A stretch of 64,000 nucleotides of DNA from Stenotrophomonas maltophilia D457 (lineage in GTDB: Bacteria; Pseudomonadota; Gammaproteobacteria; Xanthomonadales; Xanthomonadaceae). The stretch's first letter is position 1. Each line of letters opens with the position of its first letter. Below the pieces are notes generated by a model. That model had not been told where the DNA came from. It was given only the letters and a program-made list of their open reading frames with translations, and did no database searches. Positions 9,401 to 17,501 of the stretch are shown piece after piece. The position numbers and the translations under genes were made by a program. The stretch spans positions 2,389,001-2,453,000 of the forward strand of contig NC_017671.1 of NCBI RefSeq assembly GCF_000284595.1, written 5' to 3'.

Positions 9401-9922
9401 GAACGTTGCTACGTCGCGCTTGAGTGCTTCAAGGCTTGCCTGGAAGGCGTCGAAGTCCAGGCCCTGCAAGCCACGCCTGGAGATCGTGCCCAGTGCCCAC
9501 GGAACGGTCGATACCGAGATTTCACCCAGCTGCAGCACGCCCTCGGCGCTTGCCCGCAGGCTGGCCGCGCAGGTCAGGCCTTCCAGTTCGGCCCGTTCGT
9601 CCTGTTCCAGCGACTCGTCTCCGCTTGGCGTCTCAGCCAGTACCCGCTGGGTGATATCGGCCAGCTGGGCTTTGTCGAATATGCCGAGGTAGACATCGAA
9701 TCCGCTCAGCCTGCGACCGAATGGCAGGGGTGGGGACCACAGATCCTTCGGGTCCAATCGCTCGAGCTGATCCCTGGACAGCTGCCGTACGCTCCAGTCC
9801 GCGTCCTTCGACTCAAGGACCTGGCCCTGCAGATCGTAGGGTATGAAGAACTCAACCCTGTGCCAGAAGCTGAGGATCGCGCGATGACTGGCCTGCAACG
9901 TGTTGCGTCGTTCTTCCTTCAA
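6443..9922 (-). CDS. Large superfamily 1 (Dna2/UPF1-like) helicase
   Basis: About 1159 aa. The N-terminal third has no domain I recognise and includes an acidic low-complexity stretch (near DEAQPEEDAE). Walker A is GPPGTGKTTLLREVF; a long charged helical insertion that looks like coiled coil follows (about residues 550-720); Walker B is GWLFIDEAGQAVPQ. The C-terminal SF1 motifs include VGTVHTFQGKEESIVWMVL and NLLNVAVTRAQHRCFLIGD. It is probably a cytoplasmic DNA or RNA helicase. A TTG at 9922 preceded by GGAAGGAA is preferred; the frame stays open to 10138, but that extra N-terminus is Arg-rich and looks non-coding. Stand-alone helicases of this architecture often sit in variable regions, but nothing here ties it to defence. 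Confidence 0.82.
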   Translation of the reverse strand: MKEERRNTLQASHRAILSFWHRVEFFIPYDLQGQVLESKDADWSVRQLSRDQLERLDPKDLWSPPLPFGRRLSGFDVYLGIFDKAQLADITQRVLAETPSGDESLEQDERAELEGLTCAASLRASAEGVLQLGEISVSTVPWALGTISRRGLQGLDFDAFQASLEALKRDVATFRSAAATPAGQGEGPTPCSPDDLLRLLDILCNWSGHDLSAGDASAPLLVIRAKSVEDKPKPERAAKATPPGPDNEPTAEADDVEDDEAQPEEDAEISILNSFFVEDIARAIGALDQGKASAPLRAYLSPLPESRREDLYTPEGHALIADRLRPRHINRGHWPGDPAHTMSLMQQFAVNSIFEQVRDSGIFSVNGPPGTGKTTLLREVFAENIVRRARALSQYATPAAALGPAREVNFEGEKPCRVSPLKADLTGFEMVVASSNNAAVENISRDLPKSRSLGKPGGSRWRNSTGDVTFDYLRPLARNLLEWNGRGAYERPAADSDAWGLISCALGRKANREALVRAISRSAPKDGKTPAPKGYDRARHQSLWEWRDNPAAMSFQQARQAFGKADAIVNGLVEKLDRLASLSREISGNDEESFCRQTTSQLRDAQRAHEEAAQQCRALEGQRSRSDEQLALLKAQRILLREEKPGWWARIFDRQRAHSHAAAMVQNADHQHRWTQRGLELGTQCDTAQQHLGRTASTLAEASAAAQARAQQWAGMTQQLEQLKAEFGTASHPANAAELEGQDWQIKGVWNSEQLNEQRANLFVAALQLHQAWLHEVVQKGGGFAQNVIALCHLLSGKRLQEPRDALAIWQSLFMIVPVVSSTFASVARQFRHLGPDSIGWLFIDEAGQAVPQAAVGALLRSRRAVVVGDPLQIEPVFTVPVKLLQALGRTSALPAGVNVSPDKTSVQVLADEANPLGARMESGGSPLWIGSPLRVHRRCVEPMFSIANTIAYEGKMIFSNPWEPSAARPPTDSLDIGSSAWVHAPGRTSDKQVVPCQIDLVQQALAALYHSTGSLPPVYIISPFKRIKNALLERLRSQDAWLGPDAPPGTQAPRTTELRTWCRERVGTVHTFQGKEESIVWMVLGCDTDTVGAAHWASSKPNLLNVAVTRAQHRCFLIGDTALWGGLRHFSDAHAKQLPRITPAQFLGRMSIPRVQTR

Positions 9923-10229
9923 CTGCCTGTTCCTTCCATTGTGAAATCGGCCACGACCGGAATGCACCCTTCGTCGGCCATTGTGGCCGGCGCGCACAGC
10001 CCTGCATTGGCCATTAGCGGCCGCCGCGGTCGAGTCTTGAGTGTTCGCGACCCCAGCGCCAGCTACTGCAGGCAGGGCAGGTGCGGCGTCGCTGTACGCA
10101 CGGGTCCGGCAGCGGCTGCGCGCGTGCCGGATGAACAATGCGGCAGCGGTGATGAATGCGACATCCGGCGCAAGCAGATGTCGACACGCCCTGCCGTCAG
10201 CAGGTGCTGCGCCGGGTGTGAGCGATGGC
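9923..10229. other. Intergenic region with short direct repeats
   Basis: About 300 bases with no convincing gene. A GGCCATT-N2-GGCCG motif occurs twice about 30 bases apart (near 9978 and 10007). No terminator or promoter stands out. A leftward open frame crossing the region is Arg/Ala-rich and considered spurious. Confidence 0.5.
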
Positions 10230-10763
10230 TCAGCGCAGTGACTGCGGCACGCGCCTCAGCTTTGCGGTGTCGTAACCCATGGCCGCGATGCGCTGCACGG
10301 CCTGCTGGTAGTCGCTCTCGGACACCTGTGGCGTGCGTGCCATGTACCACACGTAGTCGCGCTTGCTGCGCGCGACGATGGTCTGGCCGTAGTCATCGCG
10401 CAGCCAGGCAATCACATACTCGGCCTGGATCGGCCAGATGAACTGCATGCCCCAGAGGGCGCCGTTGCCGTCCTTCTCGACCCGTCCAACAGGGTGCATC
10501 GACTTCTGGGGGGCGTCGAAGCTGCCCTTGCGATAGGTGAAGGTGGTCTGGATGCGCCCGTCGGGCTTCAATGCGTAGCTCTCCACCGCGTCGAAAGCTT
10601 CGCGCTCCGGCCATGAGGGGATGTGGGCGATCACATACCAGTCACCCATGAAACGTGGCACGTCCACTGAGGGCGGGCGGGGCAGGGGACGGGTATCGGT
10701 GGAACTGCAGCCGGAACCAAACAGGCTCAATGCCAGCAGGGGAAGCAGCGAGCGCATGCGCAT
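10230..10763 (-). CDS. blc: Bacterial lipocalin (Blc-like outer-membrane lipoprotein)
   Basis: The 177-residue precursor has a lipoprotein signal ending in a lipobox (LFGSGC) and the lipocalin signature FMGDWYVIAHIPSWPE, plus the motif IVARSKRDYVWYMARTP. Blc proteins bind lysophospholipids or fatty acids at the outer membrane. The ATG at 10763 is preceded by GAGGTG at good spacing. It lies 8 bases downstream of the methyltransferase stop and is the last gene of the lipid-remodelling operon, which fits a role in membrane lipid handling under stress. Confidence 0.9.
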   Translation of the reverse strand: MRMRSLLPLLALSLFGSGCSSTDTRPLPRPPSVDVPRFMGDWYVIAHIPSWPEREAFDAVESYALKPDGRIQTTFTYRKGSFDAPQKSMHPVGRVEKDGNGALWGMQFIWPIQAEYVIAWLRDDYGQTIVARSKRDYVWYMARTPQVSESDYQQAVQRIAAMGYDTAKLRRVPQSLR

Positions 10764-10771
10764 GTCACACC

Positions 10772-11845
10772 TCAACGGGGGCGGAACAGATAGTGGGCGA
10801 CCAGCCACTGCTGGCCGTCGTCGTAGCCGAACAGCTCGGCGCATGCCATCCAGAACATGCGCCAGCGCTGCCACCAGATCTTCGCGGCGGCCTGGCCGTA
10901 GGTCGCGACCAGCACCGGCATCACCGCCTCGCGTGCTGCATCCTGGTTGGCCAGCCAGTGGTCGGCCGTGCGCTGGTAGTGGGTGCCGTCCAGCAACCAG
11001 CGCTGGTCAAGCCGCAGGTCGCGCTGGAAATGCAGCAGTGTGTCGGCCGCCGGCATCAGGCCACCAGTGAAGAAATGGCGGCCCATCCAGTTGTCGCCGC
11101 CCTCGGTCTCGAACGGGTACATCAGCGTGCGGTGGGCGAAGATGTGCACGAACAGCGCGCCGTCGGGCTTCAGCCACTGGCTGATGCGCGCCAGCAGGCG
11201 CTCGTAGTTGCGCACATGCTCGAACATTTCCACCGAGACGCAGCGGTCGAAGCGTGCGGTTGGCAGCTCGAGCTGGTTGACGTCGCGGGTGATCACCTCG
11301 ACGTTGTGCAGCCCCCGGGCCTGGCACTGCGCCATGATGTGCTGGCGCTGGCTGTGCGAATTGGACACGGCGGTGATCGCGGCGGTGGGATAGCGCTCGG
11401 CCATCCACAGGGTCAGCGAACCCCAGCCGCAGCCCAGTTCGAGGATCTGCTGGCCATCGGCCAGTCCGGCGCGCTGGCCGTACAGCTCCAGCATGGCGTC
11501 CTCCGCCTGGTCCAGCGTTTCGCGCCCGGTTGGGTAGTAGCAGCTGCTGTACTTCAGGCGCCTGCCCAGGCAGGCCTGGAAGAAGGCCGCCGGAACCTCA
11601 TAGTGCTGGCGGTTGGCCGCGTCGGTATGCAGCGCGAGCGGGCTGTCGGCCAGCTCGGCGATGCGACGGCTGAAGCGTGCGGACTGTGCTTCGATACCGC
11701 CCAGCATTTCCTCGTGCAGGCGTTGCGCGCACAGGCGACGGATGCCGGCGCGCAGCGCGGCATCGGGAACCAGGCCGCGTTCGGCCCAGGCGATCAGCCC
11801 GGTTTCCGCGTCGTCGGCCGGGGTCAGTGACGGAATCGCGCTCAT
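10772..11845 (-). CDS. SAM-dependent methyltransferase, cyclopropane-fatty-acid-synthase-like (second copy)
   Basis: At 357 aa it has the SAM-binding motif ILELGCGWGSLTLWMAE and the CFA-synthase-like boxes LKYSSCYYP, RFDRCVSVEMFEHVRNYE and a C-terminal WWQRWRMFWMACAELFGY. It is shorter than, and clearly divergent from, the Cfa at 13171-14430. A lipid methyltransferase acting on unsaturated acyl chains of membrane phospholipids is likely. Its start overlaps the stop of the DUF1295 gene by 4 bases. A related methyltransferase (UfaM) in Rhodobacter adds a methyl branch en route to furan fatty acids; a similar role here is inference. Confidence 0.82.
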   Translation of the reverse strand: MSAIPSLTPADDAETGLIAWAERGLVPDAALRAGIRRLCAQRLHEEMLGGIEAQSARFSRRIAELADSPLALHTDAANRQHYEVPAAFFQACLGRRLKYSSCYYPTGRETLDQAEDAMLELYGQRAGLADGQQILELGCGWGSLTLWMAERYPTAAITAVSNSHSQRQHIMAQCQARGLHNVEVITRDVNQLELPTARFDRCVSVEMFEHVRNYERLLARISQWLKPDGALFVHIFAHRTLMYPFETEGGDNWMGRHFFTGGLMPAADTLLHFQRDLRLDQRWLLDGTHYQRTADHWLANQDAAREAVMPVLVATYGQAAAKIWWQRWRMFWMACAELFGYDDGQQWLVAHYLFRPR

Positions 11846-12627
11846 GCGGAATGCTCCTTGGAAGGACGAGGGAACCAGGGGAAGAACATCGGCGTGCTGC
11901 GCTGGTAGGCGCGGTAATCGTCGCCGCGGCTGCGCAGCGCCTGCTTTTCGGTGAACGGAATGCCGCTCAGGTAGCGCAGGAACACATACATCAGCAGCGG
12001 GCCGGACCACGCCAGCCACCACAGCGGCGAGCCGACCGCGAGCAGGACATAGCTGAACCAGTGCAGCCACTCGAAGAAGTAGTTCGGGTGGCGGGAGTAA
12101 CGCCAGAGCCCGTCGCGGCAGGTGCGACCCTGGTTTGCAGGATCCGCGCGGAACCGGGCCAGCTGATGGTCGGCCAGGCTCTCGCCGCCGACGCTCAGCA
12201 GCCAGACGAGTGCGGCGGCCACGACCCACAACGTCATGCTGGTCTGTGGATTGGCAGCCACCGCGACGAAGGGCAGGGCGAACAGCACGACCAGCAGTGC
12301 CTGGGCCATGAAGAAGCCGAAGATCTTGGCTTGATGCCCTTGCCAGTAATCGCGCAGATAGCGGTAGCGACCGTCTTCCTGTTCGTGGCGGACCCGATGC
12401 CACAGGTGCAGTGCCAGTCGGCTGCCCCACAGGCCACCGAGCACGCCCAGTGCAATGCGTGGCGCCGCCGCACCATCGCCGAGCCACGCCAGCAACAGGG
12501 CCGAAGCACCCACGCCCTTGGCCCAGAGCACATCGTCCACGCCGATGTTGCGGTGGCGCCGCTGCCAGGCCCAGCCCCAGCTCATCACAAGCACGGCATA
12601 CAGCAGTACCCACACCAGATTGATCAT
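11842..12627 (-). CDS. DUF1295 membrane protein (steroid 5-alpha-reductase-like fold)
   Basis: This 261-aa polytopic inner-membrane protein has about six hydrophobic segments. It carries the C-terminal signature of the DUF1295/isoprenylcysteine-methyltransferase-like superfamily: GLWRYSRHPNYFFEWLHWFSY and a final RSRGDDYRAYQRSTPMFFPW. Members are putative NAD(P)H-dependent lipid reductases, but the substrate is unknown. It overlaps both neighbours by 4 bases (ATGA type), so it is tightly coupled to the methyltransferases. Confidence 0.85.
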   Translation of the reverse strand: MINLVWVLLYAVLVMSWGWAWQRRHRNIGVDDVLWAKGVGASALLLAWLGDGAAAPRIALGVLGGLWGSRLALHLWHRVRHEQEDGRYRYLRDYWQGHQAKIFGFFMAQALLVVLFALPFVAVAANPQTSMTLWVVAAALVWLLSVGGESLADHQLARFRADPANQGRTCRDGLWRYSRHPNYFFEWLHWFSYVLLAVGSPLWWLAWSGPLLMYVFLRYLSGIPFTEKQALRSRGDDYRAYQRSTPMFFPWFPRPSKEHSA

Positions 12628-13169
12628 GACGGCGCTCCGGCCAAGGGCGGCGGGATGGTGCGGGAGCCGCGACGAGCGGCCATGCACAGCAGCGAAAGCG
12701 CAATGCTCCAGCCCACCCCCAGTACCAGCAGGCCTTGCCACAGCGGCGTAGTGAATCGAACCGCATCGAAACCGCGCGCTGCGGAGAGATAGGCCAGCGG
12801 GGCCAGCAGCAGGCCGAACGCGGCTGGCAGGGCAGGGTGGCGCAGCAGGAAGCGCATCGAAGTGGTCAGCGTCATCGCAAACGCGGCCCACAACGCCATG
12901 ATCCAAAGGGGTGGCGTCCAGCCCAGCGGGGCCGCGGCGTAGCGTACGGTGCCGCTGGCGGCGGCACTGGCGTCGACCAGCCACGCGCAGGCCAGCGCCA
13001 ACAGCATCAGCCGAAGATCCAGCCGAGGTTGCGGCGAGGTCAGCAGCTGGCTGCCGATGTAGAGCGACGCTGCCAGCAGCGCCGGCCATTGCCAGCCGCG
13101 CCCGGCGCCGGCCACGGCGCACAGCCAGACCAGCTGGTTGCCAAGCAGATTGGCCCAGAACCGGCGCAC
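12624..13169 (-). CDS. DUF2878 family membrane protein
   Basis: The 181-aa protein has five or six hydrophobic helices, including NLLGNQLVWLCAVAGAGRGW, LRLMLLALACAWLVDASAA and LLVLGVGWSIALSLLCMAA. A GTG at 13169 is the likely start; it lies 1 base past the cfa stop codon and trims a basic N-terminal frame extension. DUF2878 proteins are commonly found in cfa / DUF1365 / DUF1295 clusters; their biochemical role is unknown. The stop overlaps the DUF1295 start by 4 bases. Confidence 0.75.
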   Translation of the reverse strand: MRRFWANLLGNQLVWLCAVAGAGRGWQWPALLAASLYIGSQLLTSPQPRLDLRLMLLALACAWLVDASAAASGTVRYAAAPLGWTPPLWIMALWAAFAMTLTTSMRFLLRHPALPAAFGLLLAPLAYLSAARGFDAVRFTTPLWQGLLVLGVGWSIALSLLCMAARRGSRTIPPPLAGAPS

Positions 13170-13170
13170 C

Positions 13171-14430
13171 TCAGCCGCCTTGACCCGATGCGCCAGCGGG
13201 ACGATGCCCGGGGCGCGCCAGCAGCAGATGCGAAACGCCGATCGAACGCTCCAGGAAGCCGCCCTCGCAATAGGCCAGGTAGAACTCCCACATCCGGCAG
13301 AAGCGCGTATCAAAGCCCTGTGCCTGCACAGCGGGCAGCTGGGCAAGGAAGCGTTGGCGCCAGGCGCGCAGGGTCAGTGCGTAGGAGTGGCCGAAATCCT
13401 GCTGGGCGACCAGCTGCAGGTCACTGGATCGGGTCTTGGCCGCCATGATCGCGTTGATCGACGGAATGAAGCTGCCCGGAAACACATAGCGCTTGATGTA
13501 GTCGACGCTGCGCCGTGCCTGCTCGTAGCGGTGATCTTCGATGGTGATGGCCTGCAGCAGGGCGACACCATCGGGCTTGAGCAGGCGCTGCAGCGTTGCC
13601 ATGTAGGTGTCCAGGTATTCGGCGCCGATGGCTTCGATCATCTCGATCGATACCAGCTTGTCGAACTGGCCCTGCAGGTCGCGGTAGTCCTGCATCAACA
13701 GCGTGACCTTGTCCTGCAGCCCGGCGACGCGGACGCGCTCGCTGGCCAGTGCATGCTGCTCGGCGGAGATCGTGGTTGTGGTGACGTGGCAGCCGTAGTG
13801 CTGCGCCGCGTGCAGCGCAAAACCACCCCAGCCGGTACCGATCTCCACCACGCGGTCGCCCGGCTTGAGCTGCAGCTGCTGGCAGATGCGGTCCAGCTTG
13901 CGCCGCGAGGCGGATTCCAGCGACTCGCCCTCTTCGGCGAACAGGGCCGAGGAGTACATCAGGTCCGGTGACAGGAACAGGGCGAAGAAGTCGTTGCCGA
14001 GGTCGTAGTGCGCGGCGATGTTGCGGCGGCTGCCTTCGCGGCTGTTGCGGCGCAGGCGGTTCCAGCCGCGCAGCAGCCAGCCTCCCACGCGCGCCGGGCC
14101 GTGTTCCATGCTGTCGAGCAGATCGCGGTTGCGCACCAGCAGCCGTATCAGGGCGACCAGGTCGTCACAGCGCCATTCGCCATGGATGTAGCTTTCGCCG
14201 GCGCCGACGCTGCCCTGGGCCGCCACCTTGCGATAGAACGCCGGGTCCTCGATGGTGACGGTGACATGCAGCTCACCGCGGGCATCGCCCAACCAGACTT
14301 CGCCCAGCGCGTCGCGCACGCACAGGCGGCCGTCGCGCATCGGGGCGAGCTGGGCCAGCAGGCGGCGGCGCAGGAAGGCATCCAATGCGCCGGGGCGCGG
14401 CAGCGCGACCGAAGGAATCATCGAATTCAT
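13171..14430 (-). CDS. cfa: Cyclopropane-fatty-acyl-phospholipid synthase
   Basis: The 419-aa protein has the full family architecture: an N-terminal lipid-binding part, then IAAHYDLGNDFFALFLSPDLMYSSALF, the SAM motif VVEIGTGWGGFALHAA, QFDKLVSIEMIEAIG, and the C-terminal YIKRYVFPGSFIPS and RMWEFYLAYCEGGF boxes. The enzyme transfers a methylene from SAM to cis double bonds of membrane phospholipids, which protects against acid and oxidants. It overlaps the DUF1365 gene by 4 bases. A dedicated cfa in a ChrR-sigma regulon is established for Rhodobacter. Confidence 0.93.
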   Translation of the reverse strand: MNSMIPSVALPRPGALDAFLRRRLLAQLAPMRDGRLCVRDALGEVWLGDARGELHVTVTIEDPAFYRKVAAQGSVGAGESYIHGEWRCDDLVALIRLLVRNRDLLDSMEHGPARVGGWLLRGWNRLRRNSREGSRRNIAAHYDLGNDFFALFLSPDLMYSSALFAEEGESLESASRRKLDRICQQLQLKPGDRVVEIGTGWGGFALHAAQHYGCHVTTTTISAEQHALASERVRVAGLQDKVTLLMQDYRDLQGQFDKLVSIEMIEAIGAEYLDTYMATLQRLLKPDGVALLQAITIEDHRYEQARRSVDYIKRYVFPGSFIPSINAIMAAKTRSSDLQLVAQQDFGHSYALTLRAWRQRFLAQLPAVQAQGFDTRFCRMWEFYLAYCEGGFLERSIGVSHLLLARPGHRPAGASGQGG

Positions 14431-15194
14431 CGCGGTTTCTCGGCAAGGGTAGGGTGGTCGTGTACGGGATTGCGTTTCAGCCACAGCCGCAACGCATGCC
14501 AGTGGATGGCGGCCACCACCTGGGTGGTCATCAGTGGATAGCAGGCCAGGACGCGGGCCAGCCCGCGGCCATCCAGGGGGTGTCGTTGCATGACCTGGGT
14601 GGCATCAAACTGGCGCGCGCCGTCGCGCCAGACCTGCATGTGCACGCGCAGGTCCTCATCAGGGCAGTTGAACCGCCAGTCGTAATGACAATCCATCGGC
14701 ATGAAGGGCGAGACATGGAAGCATTTGTCGAACCGCCAGCGCAGCGAGGTGCCTTCCTGCGTGGCCGTTGCGACCGGCAGCACGTAGGCGTGACGTTCCT
14801 TCCAGGGTGTGTTGGTGATCTCGGCGACGATGCAGTCCAGCGTGCTGCCATCGGCCCGGTAGCAGTAGTAGAAGCTGACCGGGTTGAACACGTGACCGGC
14901 GAAGCGCAGATGGGTGAGCAGGCGGACCGGGCCGGTGGGCCGGTAGCCCAGGGTTGATGCAGCGTGGTCGCGCACTGCATCGGCCAAGGGCCGCGCGGGA
15001 TCGCCGAAGTAGTCGCTGCGACGGAACTCGGCCAGATTGCGGCGATTGATCGACCACAGCCAGCGCCCGGCGAACACGCTGTCGAGTTCATCCAGGTCGA
15101 GCAGCAGCTGTGCGATCGGATAGCGGAACGCATGCGGGTGTGGCAGGTGCCTGCGGTGCGCTACCTGCCCGAAGTAGAGCGCACTGGCGCTCAT
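14427..15194 (-). CDS. DUF1365 family protein
   Basis: A 255-aa protein of the DUF1365 family, recognised by YFGQVAHRRHLPHPHAFRYP at the N-terminus, HLRFAGHVFNPVSFYYCY and HVSPFMPMDCHYDWRF. It is soluble or peripheral with one C-terminal hydrophobic stretch. Family members almost always sit between a flavin amine-oxidase-like gene and a cfa gene, as here, pointing to a shared but undefined step in fatty-acid modification. It overlaps both neighbours by 4 bases. Confidence 0.88.
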   Translation of the reverse strand: MSASALYFGQVAHRRHLPHPHAFRYPIAQLLLDLDELDSVFAGRWLWSINRRNLAEFRRSDYFGDPARPLADAVRDHAASTLGYRPTGPVRLLTHLRFAGHVFNPVSFYYCYRADGSTLDCIVAEITNTPWKERHAYVLPVATATQEGTSLRWRFDKCFHVSPFMPMDCHYDWRFNCPDEDLRVHMQVWRDGARQFDATQVMQRHPLDGRGLARVLACYPLMTTQVVAAIHWHALRLWLKRNPVHDHPTLAEKPR

Positions 15195-16468
15195 GCGGCC
15201 ACCTCGCCGGGAGCCGCCATGACGTGGTGCGGTTCACAGGTGCGCAGTGCATCGACCACGCGGCGGGCGCTGCGGATGCCGTCCTCATGGAAGCCCCAGC
15301 CCCAATAGGCGCCTGCGAACCAGGTGTGGCGGCGGCCCTGCAGCTCGGCCCAGCGCTGTTGCGCGCGCACTGCGGCATGGTCGTGCACCGGGTGCGCATA
15401 ATGCAGGGTGCGCAGCACCTTGCCCGGGTCGATTGCCTCGCTGCGGTTGAGCGTTACCACCAGGGGCGTGCTGCCGGGCAGGCCCTGCAGCTGGTTCATG
15501 CAGTAGCTGACCGTGCAGGGCGCAGCAGGGTCGCGGGGCACATGGGCATTCCATGCCGCCCACGCCTTGCGGTTGCGCGGCAGCAATGACGCGTCGGTGT
15601 GCAGCACCGCTTCGTTGGCCTGGTAGCGGATGGCGCCGAGCACGTCGCGTTCGATGGGGTCGGCGTCACGCAGCAGCGCCAGGGCCTGGTCGCTGTGGCA
15701 GGCCAGGATGACCTCATCGAAGCCTTCCACGCCGGCCGCGCTGTGCACGCGAGCGCCCCACGGCATGCGCTCGACCGACTGTACCGGGCACTCCAGCCGC
15801 TCATGCACCCGCCAGCGGGCGCGCAGGGCGTCGACATAGCGGGCCGATCCACCGCTCACCACCCGCCACGGTGCACGCCCGGTCATCTGCAGCATCTGGT
15901 GGTTGGCCATGAACTGGGCCAGATAGCGCGCCGGGAAGTCCATCACCGTGGCCGTCGGGGACGACCACAGCGCGGAGGCCATCGGCAGCAGGTGCTCGTC
16001 GATGAAGGCATCGCCGTAGCGCTGGCTGCGCAGGTACTGCCCCAACGTTGGGCCCTCGTCTTCTGCCAGCAACAGGGGGGCATCGCGGTAGAACCGGCGC
16101 AGGTCGACCAGCATGCCCCAGAACCGCGGCGACACCAGGTTGCGGCGCTGGCAGAACAGGCCATCCAGCGAGGTGGCGTTGTACTCCACGCCGCTGCGCT
16201 CGCTGTGCATCGAGAAGCTCATCGTGGTCGGCTGCGAGGCGACGCCCAGCTCGTCGAACAGTGCGGTCAGCAGCGGGTAGTGCTGGGGATTGAACACGAT
16301 GAAGCCGGTGTCCACCGCCATGCGGACGCCATCCACCTGCACGTCGTGGGTGTGGGTATGGCCGCCCAGATAGTCGTTGGCCTCGAACAGCGTGACGTCG
16401 TGTTCGCCGTCCAGCCACCAGGCGCTGGCCAGTCCGGCAATGCCCGAACCGATGATCGCGATGCGCAT
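15191..16468 (-). CDS. FAD-dependent amine-oxidase-fold oxidoreductase
   Basis: A 425-aa flavoprotein with an N-terminal Rossmann dinucleotide-binding motif (IAIIGSGIAGLASAWWL) and the FAD motif DYLGGHTHTHDV. The rest belongs to the NAD(P)-binding amine oxidase/desaturase-like family found beside DUF1365 and cfa. In Rhodobacter a related flavoprotein (UfaD, from memory) desaturates methylated fatty acids on the route to furan fatty acids. The ATG at 16468 matches the domain start. It overlaps the next gene and is 1 base from the desaturase stop. Confidence 0.85.
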   Translation of the reverse strand: MRIAIIGSGIAGLASAWWLDGEHDVTLFEANDYLGGHTHTHDVQVDGVRMAVDTGFIVFNPQHYPLLTALFDELGVASQPTTMSFSMHSERSGVEYNATSLDGLFCQRRNLVSPRFWGMLVDLRRFYRDAPLLLAEDEGPTLGQYLRSQRYGDAFIDEHLLPMASALWSSPTATVMDFPARYLAQFMANHQMLQMTGRAPWRVVSGGSARYVDALRARWRVHERLECPVQSVERMPWGARVHSAAGVEGFDEVILACHSDQALALLRDADPIERDVLGAIRYQANEAVLHTDASLLPRNRKAWAAWNAHVPRDPAAPCTVSYCMNQLQGLPGSTPLVVTLNRSEAIDPGKVLRTLHYAHPVHDHAAVRAQQRWAELQGRRHTWFAGAYWGWGFHEDGIRSARRVVDALRTCEPHHVMAAPGEVAA

Positions 16469-16469
16469 G

Positions 16470-17420
16470 TCAGTACCTCGCCTTGGCCAGCACCCACTCG
16501 GGAATCGGCTTGAGCCCTTTGACCAGCCCAAGCGCCGCCATCGCGCGCAGTCCATACCAGGTCAGGTCCACTTCCCACCAGCGGAAGCCCTGGCGGACGG
16601 TGCCCGGGAAGAAGTGGTGGTTGTTGTGCCAGCCTTCGCCGAAGGTGAGCAGCGCCAGCCAGAGATTGTTGCGGCTGTCATCGCGGGTCTCGAAGCGGCG
16701 GCGACCGAAGCGATGGGCCAGCGAATTGATGGTGACCGTGGCGTGGAACAGCACGATGGTGGAGATGAAGAAGCCCCACACCAGCAATTGCGAGCCGGAG
16801 GTATGCAAGCCTGGCGCCCAGCGCTCCAACCCGGCGCCCAGTGCATACAGCGCTGCGGCCAGCAGTACCGGCACAGCCGTATCGAAGCGGTCCAGCCAGC
16901 GCAGCTCCGGGTAGCGCGCCAGGTCGGGCACCCGCGACAGGTCGGTGGCAAAGGCCTCGCGGGTCAGGAACCAGCCCATGTGGCTGCGCCAGAAGCCGCC
17001 CTCACGGGGGGAGTGCGGGTCCAGCGGCTGGTCGGCGTGACGGTGGTGGTGGCGATGGTGGGCGGCCCACCACAGCGGCCCGCGCTGTACGCTGGAGGCG
17101 CCTATCACCGCGAACACGAACTGCACCGGCCGCGATGCCTGGAAGGTGCGATGCGAGAAGTAGCGGTGGTAGAACGCCGTGATGGCGAACATGCGCACCG
17201 CATAGAGTGCTGCAGCCACGATCACCGCTGTCCACGAGATGCCCACCCAGATCACTGCGATGCAGGCCAGGTGCATCAGCACGAAGGGCACGGCGCGCAC
17301 CCAGTCGATCCGCCCCGGCCGCTCGCCGGTGGCCTCTGCGGCGTTGCCGGTATCGAACCAGCGCTGCAGCGTGCGCAGCAGGCGCCAGCGTCGACGGGGG
17401 AGGGGCGCTACAGAGGCCAT
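16470..17420 (-). CDS. Membrane fatty acid (acyl-CoA-type) desaturase
   Basis: A 316-aa integral membrane di-iron desaturase. The three histidine boxes are clear: HRYFSH, HHRHHHR and EGWHNNHHFFPG, separated by hydrophobic segments typical of delta-9 desaturases. It introduces cis double bonds into acyl chains, which would supply substrate to the two cyclopropane-synthase-like methyltransferases downstream. It is the first gene of the tightly packed operon. An 81-base gap separates it from the upstream gene, so a promoter could lie there; I did not find a convincing match. Confidence 0.92.
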   Translation of the reverse strand: MASVAPLPRRRWRLLRTLQRWFDTGNAAEATGERPGRIDWVRAVPFVLMHLACIAVIWVGISWTAVIVAAALYAVRMFAITAFYHRYFSHRTFQASRPVQFVFAVIGASSVQRGPLWWAAHHRHHHRHADQPLDPHSPREGGFWRSHMGWFLTREAFATDLSRVPDLARYPELRWLDRFDTAVPVLLAAALYALGAGLERWAPGLHTSGSQLLVWGFFISTIVLFHATVTINSLAHRFGRRRFETRDDSRNNLWLALLTFGEGWHNNHHFFPGTVRQGFRWWEVDLTWYGLRAMAALGLVKGLKPIPEWVLAKARY

Positions 17421-17501
17421 GGCGGATCTCGGCGGGTTTCGTGTCTTCCTCTACGCGGCAGAAGGCCCACTGGATGCGGAGCGCGGCAGGAAATTTGGAT
17501 T